From Desulfovibrio sp. (GTDB lineage Bacteria; Desulfobacterota; Desulfovibrionia; Desulfovibrionales; Desulfovibrionaceae): a stretch of 34,894 nucleotides of DNA. Both the position numbers and the translations under genes were made by a program. The notes under the pieces were generated by a model. That model was not told where the DNA came from, ran no database searches, and was given only the letters and a program-made list of their open reading frames with translations. Shown piece after piece: positions 1 to 7,512 of the stretch; positions within the stretch are counted from its first letter, which is position 1, and the number at the start of each line of letters is the position of its first letter. Where the stretch lies: NCBI GenBank assembly GCA_016218665.1, contig JACRDI010000030.1, positions 1-34,894 on the forward strand. The letters are read 5' to 3'.

Positions 1-767
1 ACCTCTCTCGCGCGCGGCATTCCCTTGCCGTACACCTTCCTCCGCAGGCGGCGTATGGCGATCTCCACAAAGGAGTGCACCACCGACAGCAGGTTGCGCA
101 TGGTCAGCGCGGTGGCGTCTTTGCCCTTGCGATCCGTTGCGCCCTTGTGGCGTATCTGCATGTAGCTGATGTCCTCGTCCAGCAGGCGGGTCACAATGTC
201 GGCCTGAAAGCCGAAACCGCAGGAGATGGGCGGGTAGCGCATGACGTGGTAGCGCAGAAACACGGGCAGCGCGTTGTAGTACCGCACCTTGTTGCCGCTT
301 ATGGCGTTCACCAGGCCGGTGAACAGCATGGAGATGCGTTTGCGCAGGGGCGACTTGCCGCCGACCTCCCGCTGCACCTGATAGGGGATGACCATGTCCG
401 CGCGCCCGGCGTGCCGGAAGATGTGCTCCAGGGCCTCGAAGGTCTCCGGATTGTCGCCGCAGCACAGGCGGTAATACTTGCCCCGGCCCAGATACGCGCC
501 CTCCACGAAGTTGTTGGCCAGGCCGCGGTTCTTCTCGTTCGGGCAAAAGCGGATGTTCTTGCCGGGGTTGGCGGCCACGAAGGCGCGGATGATCTCGGCG
601 GAGCCGTCGCGCGAGCAGTCGTCGATGACGACAACCTCCCAGTCCTTGCCGCTGGCCTCAAGCGCGGCCACAACGGTCTCAAGGGTCTGCCCGATGAAGG
701 CCGACTCGTTGTAGCAGGTGACCAGGATGGTCAGCTCGCACTTGTGTTCCAATGGATCCTTGGGCAT
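1..767 (-). CDS. Glycosyltransferase family 2 (3' end beyond window)
   Basis: This is an inverting GT-A fold glycosyltransferase, expected to move a sugar from a nucleotide or lipid-phosphate donor onto a glycan at the inner membrane. I translated it by hand. It starts MPKDPLEHKCELTILVTCYN, followed by a typical GT2 first strand (LTILVTCYNES) and the donor-binding pair in VVVIDDCSRDGS. The later KYYRLCCGDNPET segment sits where the DXD-like metal site is expected, but only one Asp is visible there. About 255 codons are present and the C-terminus lies outside the window. The visible end is rich in Arg and Lys, which suggests membrane association. A G-rich ribosome site precedes the ATG. It is the last visible gene of the long minus-strand glycan operon and follows a methyltransferase by 16 bases. 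The family call is secure; donor and acceptor are unknown. Confidence 0.88.
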   Translation of the reverse strand, partial: MPKDPLEHKCELTILVTCYNESAFIGQTLETVVAALEASGKDWEVVVIDDCSRDGSAEIIRAFVAANPGKNIRFCPNEKNRGLANNFVEGAYLGRGKYYRLCCGDNPETFEALEHIFRHAGRADMVIPYQVQREVGGKSPLRKRISMLFTGLVNAISGNKVRYYNALPVFLRYHVMRYPPISCGFGFQADIVTRLLDEDISYMQIRHKGATDRKGKDATALTMRNLLSVVHSFVEIAIRRLRRKVYGKGMPRARE

Positions 768-783
768 TTCCCCCCCCGGTTCG

Positions 784-1977
784 CTACAGGATGCCTTCCC
801 GCTGGGTGAAGGACAGGTAGTGGTAGGCGCTGCCCCACAGGCCGGCCAGGCCGCTTCCGGCCACGGCGGCGCGGAAGTCCTCCGCGCTGGTCAGGGCCAG
901 GGCCTGGTGCACGGCCGTCAGGCAGGCGCACAGCGCGGCCAGGTTCGGGTCGCGCGCGGCGCGCAGCCAGGCGGCCAGCGGCCCGTCAAGGCGCACGGCG
1001 TCGAGTCCGCGCAGGCCCTCGGTGTAGTCCGAGATGCCCAGGGCCAGCGTTTCCACCCCGGCCACGACTTCCGGCCCGGCCATGCCTTCGGCCTCGAAGC
1101 CCGGCTGGGCGGGCTTGCCGGTGAGCATGCCGCCGAAGCGTCCGCGCCACTGCTCCATGACGGCGGCGTTGCGGGCGCCCGGGGCGGGCACGTTCTTGTA
1201 CCAGCGCATGGGTTCCTCTTCAAACCAGCGCGGCGAGGTGGACAGGAACTCCGCCCCGGCGGCCGCGAGCACGGGCAGAAGCTCGCCGTAGCTCCACAGG
1301 TAGCGGTCGGCGTAGAAGGGGTTGACCAGGAGGTCCTTCCACCAGGCGGCAAAGGGCCGGCTGGCGCTGATGCGCGCGAAGGCGGCGCCGTAAAGCTCCT
1401 GGGCGATGGCCAGGGACTGCTCGGAACGGAAGTCCGCGCCGGCCAGTTCGCAGGCGCGGTACAGGGCCAGGCGCTTGTGCAGCTCGATGAGTCCGCCGAA
1501 GCGGCAATTGAAGGAGATGACGCCGATGCCGCCGGGGGTGAGCAGCCGGCAGATCTTGGCGGCCAGCTCGGCCTTGTTGGGCAGGGCGAACAGGAAGCCT
1601 TCCGCCAGCACCACGTTGTATTTGCGGTCCTCCGGGAACTCGTCGATGCCCAGGCTGGACAGGGCCTCAAGCCGCGCGCCGAGACCGAAGGCCTCGAACA
1701 CATCGCGCAGGCGCTGGTGCACCTGCTCGTTGGGCTCCACCAGGGTCAGGTCGGCTCCGCACAGGGCCAGCACCACGGCGTTCTCGCCGGAATTGCAGCC
1801 GAATTCCAGCACCTTCTGACCGGAAAGCAGCCCCAGCGGGATGCCCAGGTGCCCGGAATAGAGGGTGCGCCGTTTGGCCGCGTGGGCGGAAAGGGCTTCG
1901 GGCGTGGCCAGGTCGATGGGCACGGGGTTGAAGCGGTTCTTGCGGTAGTAGTCGAGCAGGGAAGCTGCTTCGCTCAT
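784..1977 (-). CDS. Class I SAM-dependent methyltransferase, long form
   Basis: The 397-residue protein has an N-terminal Rossmann methyltransferase domain. The SAM-binding motif I reads KVLEFGCNSGENAVVLA (about residues 50-66), the acidic motif II is LTLVEPNEQ, and motif post-I/IV is YNVVLAEGFLFALP. Roughly 200 C-terminal residues, rich in Trp, Tyr and Ala, have no domain I recognise and may bind the substrate. I chose the ATG at 1977 because GAGGA lies just upstream and homology-like sequence begins there; a longer reading upstream is low-complexity. It is one of four methyltransferases in the operon, so O-, N- or C-methylation of the glycan or its nucleotide sugar is likely. The reaction itself cannot be read from the sequence. 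Confidence 0.85.
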   Translation of the reverse strand: MSEAASLLDYYRKNRFNPVPIDLATPEALSAHAAKRRTLYSGHLGIPLGLLSGQKVLEFGCNSGENAVVLALCGADLTLVEPNEQVHQRLRDVFEAFGLGARLEALSSLGIDEFPEDRKYNVVLAEGFLFALPNKAELAAKICRLLTPGGIGVISFNCRFGGLIELHKRLALYRACELAGADFRSEQSLAIAQELYGAAFARISASRPFAAWWKDLLVNPFYADRYLWSYGELLPVLAAAGAEFLSTSPRWFEEEPMRWYKNVPAPGARNAAVMEQWRGRFGGMLTGKPAQPGFEAEGMAGPEVVAGVETLALGISDYTEGLRGLDAVRLDGPLAAWLRAARDPNLAALCACLTAVHQALALTSAEDFRAAVAGSGLAGLWGSAYHYLSFTQREGIL

Positions 1978-2030
1978 GTGGGTTCCTCGCGTTGGGCGCC
2001 GGCTTGGCCGGAGGCCCGTTGGTGCCATGC

Positions 2031-3212
2031 TCAGCCTTGCGGCACAATGAAATCCAGGTGCGGATAGTTCGGGCCAAGCCTCTGGGCGATGCCTCCGGCC
2101 AGCAGCGGCGGAAAGCCCAGAAACAGCCCCGTGCCGGGCGCGGCCTGCGCAGGCCCGATGATGGGCAGGCCGAGATGCGTCTTGCCCCAGCGCAGGGCGT
2201 CCTCGTCCACAAAACAGTCCACGTGGCCGGAAAGCTCCTGGGCCAGCCAGCTACCCGCTATGGCCGTGCCGAAGAGGGCGAAGCGCCGTCCCTTGGCGTG
2301 CAGCGTTTCAGCCGCGTTCCTGGCCGTGTCCACGGTGCGGCGCAGCCAGTCCAGGGAGCCCTGGGCCAGGGCCAGGCCCTGCCCGGGGGCCTGGGCGCCG
2401 GGAGCTGGGGGCGTTGCGGCTGCCCCGGCCCGGGGCCGGGCCAGAAAGCCCACCTCCTTGGCCATCCAGTGGCGGCCAAGGGCGAGGACGTCGAAGCCCG
2501 CCAGCCCGGCGGCATGGGCCAGGGTCTCGGCGAAGAAATGTCCGCAGTGGTCCACCACGGCCAGGTCGAAGGGGTTCTGGGCGAAGTCCGGCACCATGAC
2601 CATGAGCGTGCCGCCGGGCTTGAGCAGGCCGCGCAGGCGGGAGAGCTCGGCCACGGGCTCGGGCATGTGCTCCAGCACGTAGATGAGGCTCACGGCGTCG
2701 AAGGGGCCGTTTTGCGCCGCGGCTTCTTCCAGGGCGCCGCAATGGAAGCCGCAGACTCCGGGCACGGCCTCCACCTCCGCCCGCCGCTGGGCGCAATGGT
2801 CGTGGCCGTAGAGTTTCCAGCCGGGCATGGCCTGCCGGAAGGCCGCCAGGAAGGCGCCGCCGCCGCAGCCCACGTCGAGCAGGCGGCCGGTCTGCGGCAG
2901 GTCCCACGCGCGCGCCATGCCCGCGATGAGCCGGGCCGTGCGCGGGCAGGCCTGGCCCGTGTCGAACACCACCTGCTCGGCCCCGCCGCTCAGGTGGTAC
3001 ATCACGTAATCGGCGTAGATGGCCGAGGCGTCGGCGCGCCACTGCCCGTCCAGGCGCTTCTGCACATGGCCGCAGGCCTCGCAGCACAGAATGCCGCCCA
3101 TGCGCGGCCAGGGCTTGATGTCGCTTGTGACGCCGGAGAAGGCCGCGCCGGGCGAGACGGCCGTGGCCGACCCGCCGCACAGTGCGCAGATGTCGGCCAC
3201 GGCCCGGCTCAT
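2031..3212 (-). CDS. Zinc-finger class I methyltransferase, sugar C-methyltransferase type
   Basis: The 393-residue protein has three parts. The N-terminus carries two Cys pairs (CALCGG and CCEACGHVQ), matching the small zinc-binding domain in front of TylC3-type sugar C-methyltransferases. The middle is a SAM domain (GRLLDVGCGGGAFLAAF, LIYVLEHMPEP, LKPGGTLMVMVPDF). The C-terminal domain (RRFALFGTAIAGSWLAQEL, then CFVDEDALRWGKTHLGLPI) resembles the third domain of that family. In characterised relatives this layout methylates a ring carbon of an NDP-keto-sugar. The start at 3212 overlaps the upstream gene's stop by four bases (ATGA), indicating translational coupling. The middle region between SAM and C-terminal domains is rich in Pro, Ala and Gly. 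C-methylation is inferred from architecture only. Confidence 0.82.
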   Translation of the reverse strand: MSRAVADICALCGGSATAVSPGAAFSGVTSDIKPWPRMGGILCCEACGHVQKRLDGQWRADASAIYADYVMYHLSGGAEQVVFDTGQACPRTARLIAGMARAWDLPQTGRLLDVGCGGGAFLAAFRQAMPGWKLYGHDHCAQRRAEVEAVPGVCGFHCGALEEAAAQNGPFDAVSLIYVLEHMPEPVAELSRLRGLLKPGGTLMVMVPDFAQNPFDLAVVDHCGHFFAETLAHAAGLAGFDVLALGRHWMAKEVGFLARPRAGAAATPPAPGAQAPGQGLALAQGSLDWLRRTVDTARNAAETLHAKGRRFALFGTAIAGSWLAQELSGHVDCFVDEDALRWGKTHLGLPIIGPAQAAPGTGLFLGFPPLLAGGIAQRLGPNYPHLDFIVPQG

Positions 3213-3901
3213 TTCGGCCCCACGCACAGGCCGATGAGGTAGTGGGCCATGGGGTAGAAGCCCGTGTGCACCACCTCGTCGTTCATGGAGAACAGGAACA
3301 CGTTGTGGAAGAAGTCCTCCAGAAGCGTCTTGAACGGCCCGCCGGACATGCAGTTCACGTGGCCTTCCTTGCTGGCCGGGGAGGCGAAGGCCTGGCTTTC
3401 CAGGCTGGGCATGCCCACGATGAGCACGCCTTGCGGGGTGAGGCTCTTGGCCAGGTTGCCCACGAAGGTCCGCTCGTGCGCGGCCTCGATGTGCTCGATG
3501 ACGTCCATGGTGTAGGCCGCGTCGAACCGGCCTCCGGGCGCCTCGCAGGCGACCGGCCCGCTCAGGATGTCGTGCTCGCGGCATTCAATGCCCCATTTTC
3601 CGCCGCAGCGGTCGCGGGCGTCGGCGATGAACACGGGGTCGAAGTCCGTGCACAGCAGGCTGCCCACCTCGGCCCGCACGATGCGCGAACCGAAGGCGTC
3701 GGCGCAGCCCAGCTCCAGCACGCGTTTCTTGCCGGAGAGCATCTTGGCCACGAACTTGTAGCGCGAGAGCAGGAACACCAGGCGCTTGGGGTCGTCGTGC
3801 CACACCTGGTTGCTCATGAGCCCGAAGCGCGCCAGGCCCTGGGTCTCGGCGATGGTGATGGTCTCCTGGTACTGCGGTTCGCGCGTCTTCTTCCTGGTCA
3901 T
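3209..3901 (-). CDS. Class I SAM-dependent methyltransferase
   Basis: This 230-residue single-domain Rossmann methyltransferase has motif I KRVLELGCADAFGSRIV, an acidic residue at the end of strand 2 (LLCTDFDPVF), motif IV FDAAYTMDVIEHIEAAHE, and LTPQGVLIVGMPSLES. The overall pattern is like the UbiG/Methyltransf_11 type. The segment SKEGHVNCMSGGPFKTLLED after strand 5 may contribute to substrate selection. The ATG at 3901 lies 15 bases after the dehydrogenase stop, and its own stop overlaps the next start. Its position between the dehydrogenase and the C-methyltransferase suggests it acts on the same sugar. Substrate is unknown. Confidence 0.84.
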   Translation of the reverse strand: MTRKKTREPQYQETITIAETQGLARFGLMSNQVWHDDPKRLVFLLSRYKFVAKMLSGKKRVLELGCADAFGSRIVRAEVGSLLCTDFDPVFIADARDRCGGKWGIECREHDILSGPVACEAPGGRFDAAYTMDVIEHIEAAHERTFVGNLAKSLTPQGVLIVGMPSLESQAFASPASKEGHVNCMSGGPFKTLLEDFFHNVFLFSMNDEVVHTGFYPMAHYLIGLCVGPK

Positions 3902-3916
3902 GGCGTGTCCCCGCGC

Positions 3917-4963
3917 CTACATCTTGATGAGCACGCGTCCGGCCTGGCCGGTGCGCACCAGGTCCAGGGCGTCGTTGATGTCTTCCAGGTCGAACTCGTG
4001 GGTCACCAGGCCGTCCAGGCTCACGCGGCCCACCTTCACCAGGTCGATGATGCGCGGAATGTCCAGCGCGGGCAGGCAGGAGCCGCCCTCCGAGCCCTTG
4101 AGCACCTTCTTGAAGTGCAGGGGCAAGGTGTAGATGGAAACCTTGTCGCCCTTGGTGGGCACGCCCACCAGGATGGTGCGGCCGTCGGCGTGGGTCAGCT
4201 CGTAGGCCAGCTCGATCATGCGGGCGTTGCCCGTGGTGTCGATGACCACATCCGCCCCGCCCGGGCCCACGATCTTTTTGATCTCCTCGGCGATGTCGGC
4301 CACGGTCTTGGAGTTGAAGGCGTGGGTGGCGCCGAACTTGAGGGCCATCTCCTTCTTCTCGTCGTTGATGTCCACGCCGATGACCGGGTTGGCGGCCACC
4401 AGCCCGGCGAACTGCACGATGTTCAGGCCCACGCCGCCCACGCCGAAGACCACCACGCTCTGGCCGATCTTGACCATGGCGTCGTTGTTGATGACGCCCA
4501 TGGCCGTGGTGACGGCGCAGCCGAGAAGCGGCACGAGCTTCGGATCGAAGTCCTCGGCCACCGGGGTCATGCGGTTCTCGCTGATGATGGCGTGGCGGCA
4601 GAAGGTAGTCACCCAGCCGGCGTTCACCACCTGCCCGTTCCAGTCGTACTTGGGCGGCTCGCACTGCAGGCCGGTGCCCGGGCGCCAGTGCAGGCACACG
4701 CGCATGCCCGGCTTGACGGTCTTCACGCCGGGGCCGATCTCCAGCACCTCGGCCACGGCCTCGTGGCCGAGCAGATGCGGCAGGAACTTGTCCGGGCCCT
4801 TGGCGCCCGCGATCTCGTTCAACTGCGCGCCGCAGATGCCGGAGTACAATATCTTCACCAGCACCTGGCCGAAGGAGAGCTCCTCGGGCAGGCTGATTTC
4901 CGCCACGGCCAGCGGCTTCTTCTGCTCCACCAAGATGGCGGCGGTGGTTTTCTTGATCTGCAT
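3917..4963 (-). CDS. Zinc-binding medium-chain dehydrogenase lacking the structural-zinc Cys cluster
   Basis: This 348-residue MDR-family oxidoreductase is expected to interconvert an alcohol and a carbonyl with NAD(P). Catalytic zinc ligands are visible: Cys in SGICGAQL, His-Glu in LLGHEAVAEV, and Cys in PLLGCAVTTAMG. The nucleotide-binding turn is VVVFGVGGVGLNIVQFAG, followed by VIGVDINDEKKE; the Asp favours NAD. The four-Cys structural-zinc lobe of classical alcohol dehydrogenases is missing. In its place is the segment HWRPGTGLQCEPPKYDWNG. A G-rich ribosome site precedes the ATG at 4963. Within the operon it probably oxidises or reduces a sugar hydroxyl before or after methylation. Related enzymes occur in surface-glycan clusters, but the exact substrate cannot be assigned. 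Confidence 0.85.
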   Translation of the reverse strand: MQIKKTTAAILVEQKKPLAVAEISLPEELSFGQVLVKILYSGICGAQLNEIAGAKGPDKFLPHLLGHEAVAEVLEIGPGVKTVKPGMRVCLHWRPGTGLQCEPPKYDWNGQVVNAGWVTTFCRHAIISENRMTPVAEDFDPKLVPLLGCAVTTAMGVINNDAMVKIGQSVVVFGVGGVGLNIVQFAGLVAANPVIGVDINDEKKEMALKFGATHAFNSKTVADIAEEIKKIVGPGGADVVIDTTGNARMIELAYELTHADGRTILVGVPTKGDKVSIYTLPLHFKKVLKGSEGGSCLPALDIPRIIDLVKVGRVSLDGLVTHEFDLEDINDALDLVRTGQAGRVLIKM

Positions 4964-4977
4964 GGGGGGCTCCTTGT

Positions 4978-5649
4978 CTACTCGAAGTAGATGAACTCGT
5001 AGTCGCCGGTGTAGCCGAAGTGGCGGTACAGCCAGATCCACTCCGCGGTGTCGAAGAAGCTTTCGCAGGTCAGCGCCCAGCACTGCACGTTGAACAGCTC
5101 CTGCTCGTTGCGGTAGCTCTCGAGCATCACGTAGGCCTGCTTGCCCACGCGCTCAATCTCGGCCAGGGCGGTCTTGAGCTCGAAGATGCGCAGGTTGTGC
5201 AGGGTGGCCAGGGAAATGACGAGGTCGAAGTGCTTGTCGCCAAAGGGCAGGGCGTCCTGGGCGCGGTAGCGGAACAGCGTGGCCTTGGCCTTCACTTCAT
5301 CAGTGTTGCTGGCCAGGCCGTGCTCGGAGATGTCGAAGCCGACGATCTCAAGCCCCGGCTCGATGAGCAGCATCTCGTGCAGCAAAAAGCCCTTGCCGCA
5401 GCCCACGTCGAGCACGCGGCTGCCGGCCTTGAGTCCGTAGGTTTCGATGAGGGCCTTGGCCACGGGGGCCCAGCGGCCGGGCATGTACTTGTAGCCGCCG
5501 TAGCCGAAGCGGCGGTCGCCGTCCCAGTAGTCGAACTCATACTCCTTGGCCTTGAGCATGCACTTCACCTTCTCGTCCACCATGCGGCCGATGTAGTCGC
5601 GGGCGGTGGCCTTGTGCAGCGGGGTCACGAAGTTGCGCAGCTGTCCCAT
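4978..5649 (-). CDS. Class I SAM-dependent methyltransferase
   Basis: The 223-residue protein has motif I SRVLDVGCGKGFLLHEML, strand 2 LEIVGFDISEHGLASN, and motif IV FDLVISLATLHNLRIFEL. The N-terminus is long and basic (LHKATARDYIGRMVDEK), followed by an aromatic patch (YEFDYWDGDRRFGYGGYKY), which probably caps the active site. The C-terminus is rich in Trp and Phe. A strong site, GGAGG, lies just upstream of the ATG at 5649, and the gene follows the transketolase C-terminal gene by 48 bases. It differs clearly from the other three methyltransferases of the operon, so the glycan may carry several methyl groups. The reaction is unassigned. Confidence 0.84.
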   Translation of the reverse strand: MGQLRNFVTPLHKATARDYIGRMVDEKVKCMLKAKEYEFDYWDGDRRFGYGGYKYMPGRWAPVAKALIETYGLKAGSRVLDVGCGKGFLLHEMLLIEPGLEIVGFDISEHGLASNTDEVKAKATLFRYRAQDALPFGDKHFDLVISLATLHNLRIFELKTALAEIERVGKQAYVMLESYRNEQELFNVQCWALTCESFFDTAEWIWLYRHFGYTGDYEFIYFE

Positions 5650-5697
5650 GAGATCCTCCGATTCTGGCGGTGCGTTGCTGGAGATTGTTGTTGTCGC

Positions 5698-6633
5698 CTA
5701 TGCGAGCAGGGCCTGGGCCGTGCTCACGATGGTTTTGGCGTCGATGCCGTAGCGGGCCATGAGCTGATTCTGGGTGCCGTACTTGTCCGGGAACACGTCC
5801 GGGATGCCCAGGCGCTTGAAGCGCGGCTGGCGCGCAAAGGGCGTCTCGGCCAGAATCTCGGCCACGGCGCTGCCCAGGCCGCCCAGGATGGTGTGCTCCT
5901 CCACGCTGATGACGGCGCGCACGCCCCCCGCGGGAGACTGGGCCATGTCCAGGAAGAGCGCGGTGTCGAAGGGCTTCACCGTGTGCATGTGCAGGATGCC
6001 GCAGGAGATGCCCAGCGCCGCGAGCTCCTTGGCGGCCTCCTTGGCGGGGCCGAGGGTGACGCCCGTGGCCACGATGAGCACGTCGCCCCCGCGGCATATC
6101 TCCATGCCCTTGCCCAGCACGAAGGGGATGGCCGGATCGGAGACGATGGGGTCGTAGCCCTTGGCCAGGCGGATGTACAAGGGGCCCGGCCAGTCCACGC
6201 TCTGGGGCATCATGCGCTCCATTTCCTCGGCGTCGGCCACGGCCACGATGGCCATGTTCGGCAGGGCGCGGAAGATGGCGATGTCCTCGATGGCCAGGTG
6301 GGTGGAGCCAAGGGGCGCGTAGACCATGCCGCCGCCGTTGCCGATGAGCCGCACGTTCGCCTTGTGCAGGCACAAATCCAGCGCCACCTGCTCGAAGCTG
6401 CGCCGCGTGAGGAACGTGGCGATGGTGTTCACGTAGACGATGCGCCCGTCAAAGGCGAGGCCGGCGGCCATGCCCACCGCGTGGGCCTCGTTGATGCCTT
6501 CCATGATGAAGCGCTCGGGCAGCTCCTCGCGGAACTGCTTCAGGGTGCCGAAGCCCAGGTCGGAGCCCAGGAAGACGATGCGCTCGTCCTCCCTGGCCAG
6601 CTTGTGGACCATGTTCAGACATCTGCCGCGCAT
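5698..6633 (-). CDS. Transketolase, C-terminal subunit (split form)
   Basis: The 311-residue protein supplies the pyrimidine-binding and C-terminal domains of a two-subunit thiamine-diphosphate transketolase. The catalytic Glu region is visible as EGINEAHAVGMAAGLAF near residue 45, followed by VYVNTIATFLTRRSFEQV. The C-terminal domain contains LIVATGVTLGPAKEA and the conserved end region VISVEEHTILGGLGSAV. Its ATG follows the TAG of the N-terminal subunit directly (TAGATG), so equal synthesis of both subunits is expected. Split transketolases are common, but their placement inside a glycan operon rather than with pentose-phosphate genes argues for a dedicated role, such as moving a two-carbon ketol unit to make a higher or branched sugar. 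That role is inferred. Confidence 0.92.
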   Translation of the reverse strand: MRGRCLNMVHKLAREDERIVFLGSDLGFGTLKQFREELPERFIMEGINEAHAVGMAAGLAFDGRIVYVNTIATFLTRRSFEQVALDLCLHKANVRLIGNGGGMVYAPLGSTHLAIEDIAIFRALPNMAIVAVADAEEMERMMPQSVDWPGPLYIRLAKGYDPIVSDPAIPFVLGKGMEICRGGDVLIVATGVTLGPAKEAAKELAALGISCGILHMHTVKPFDTALFLDMAQSPAGGVRAVISVEEHTILGGLGSAVAEILAETPFARQPRFKRLGIPDVFPDKYGTQNQLMARYGIDAKTIVSTAQALLA

Positions 6634-7512
6634 CTACGCACCCTCCTTTTCCCCAGCGGAGGTGGAAAAGGCCGCGTACAGCCCGGCCATGTCCTCGTCG
6701 GTGAACTTGCTCTTGTGGTGCCAGGAGAGGTTGTTCTCGGCCGGGGCGTAGCCCTTGCCCTTCACCGTGTGGCAGATGATGCACGTCGGCTTGCCGGGCT
6801 CAATCGGTGAGCCGGCGAAGGCCTCGCGCAGGGCGCAGAGGTCGTGGCCGTCCACCTCGCGCACGGCAAATCCGAAAGCCCGCCATTTGTCGGCCAGGGG
6901 CTCCAGGTTCTGCACGGCAAAGGTGGTGTCGTAGGACTGCTGCTTGTTGTAGTCGATGATGGCCACGAGGTTGTCCAGCTCGCGGTTGCCGGCGGAGAGC
7001 GCCGCCTCCCACACGCTGCCCTCGTTGATCTCGCCGTCGCCCATGGCCACGAAGACGCGGCTGTCGCGCCTGTCCAGCCGGGCGGCGACGGCCATGCCGA
7101 TGCCGATGGACAGCCCGTGGCCCAGGGCCCCGGTGCTGGCCTCCACGCCGGGCACCTTGCCGGCCTCGGGGTGGCCGCCCAGGATGCCGTCGTAGGCGCA
7201 GAAGCGGCACAGCTCGTCCGCCGGGAAGAAGCCCTTGTCCGCCAGCACCACGTAGAGCGCCAGGCAGCCGTGGCCCTTGCTCAGGATGAAGCGGTCGCGC
7301 CCCGGGTCCGCGGGGTTTTTCGGGTCGATGCGCAGGATGTCGTCGTAGAGCACGCGCACGATCTCCATGAGGGAGAAGGTGCTGCCCACGTGGCCGCGCC
7401 GGGAGTGTTCGAAGATGTCCACCACGTCGCGGCGCAGCTTCTTGCCGCGCGCGTCCAGGGGCGTTTTGCCGCCTGGCTGGGTGTCGATGTTAACGCAGAC
7501 TGTCTGCCGCAT
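6634..7512 (-). CDS. Transketolase, N-terminal subunit (split form)
   Basis: This 292-residue subunit carries the diphosphate-binding domain. The ThDP/metal motif runs from GDGEINEGSVWEAALSAGN to IIDYNKQQ (about residues 155-190). The conserved His regions RGHVGSTFS, LSKGHGCLALY and GALGHGLSIG are all present. Substrate-channel residues follow in VREVDGHDLCAL and CHTVKGKGY. The ATG at 7512 has GAGGA six bases upstream and overlaps the preceding HAD-phosphotransferase gene by 23 bases. It forms one enzyme with the next gene. Nothing appears truncated: the two halves together match a full bacterial transketolase minus its usual linker. It may be a glycan-specific duplicate of the housekeeping enzyme, which a genome-wide search could show. 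Confidence 0.92.
   Translation of the reverse strand: MRQTVCVNIDTQPGGKTPLDARGKKLRRDVVDIFEHSRRGHVGSTFSLMEIVRVLYDDILRIDPKNPADPGRDRFILSKGHGCLALYVVLADKGFFPADELCRFCAYDGILGGHPEAGKVPGVEASTGALGHGLSIGIGMAVAARLDRRDSRVFVAMGDGEINEGSVWEAALSAGNRELDNLVAIIDYNKQQSYDTTFAVQNLEPLADKWRAFGFAVREVDGHDLCALREAFAGSPIEPGKPTCIICHTVKGKGYAPAENNLSWHHKSKFTDEDMAGLYAAFSTSAGEKEGA

Noticed and set aside
784..3901. Duplicated methyltransferase genes from a recent tandem duplication
   Set aside because: The methyltransferases differ in length, motifs and extra domains, so they are not recent copies.
5698..7512. Frameshifted or broken transketolase
   Set aside because: Each half has its own start and normal length, and split transketolases are an established form.
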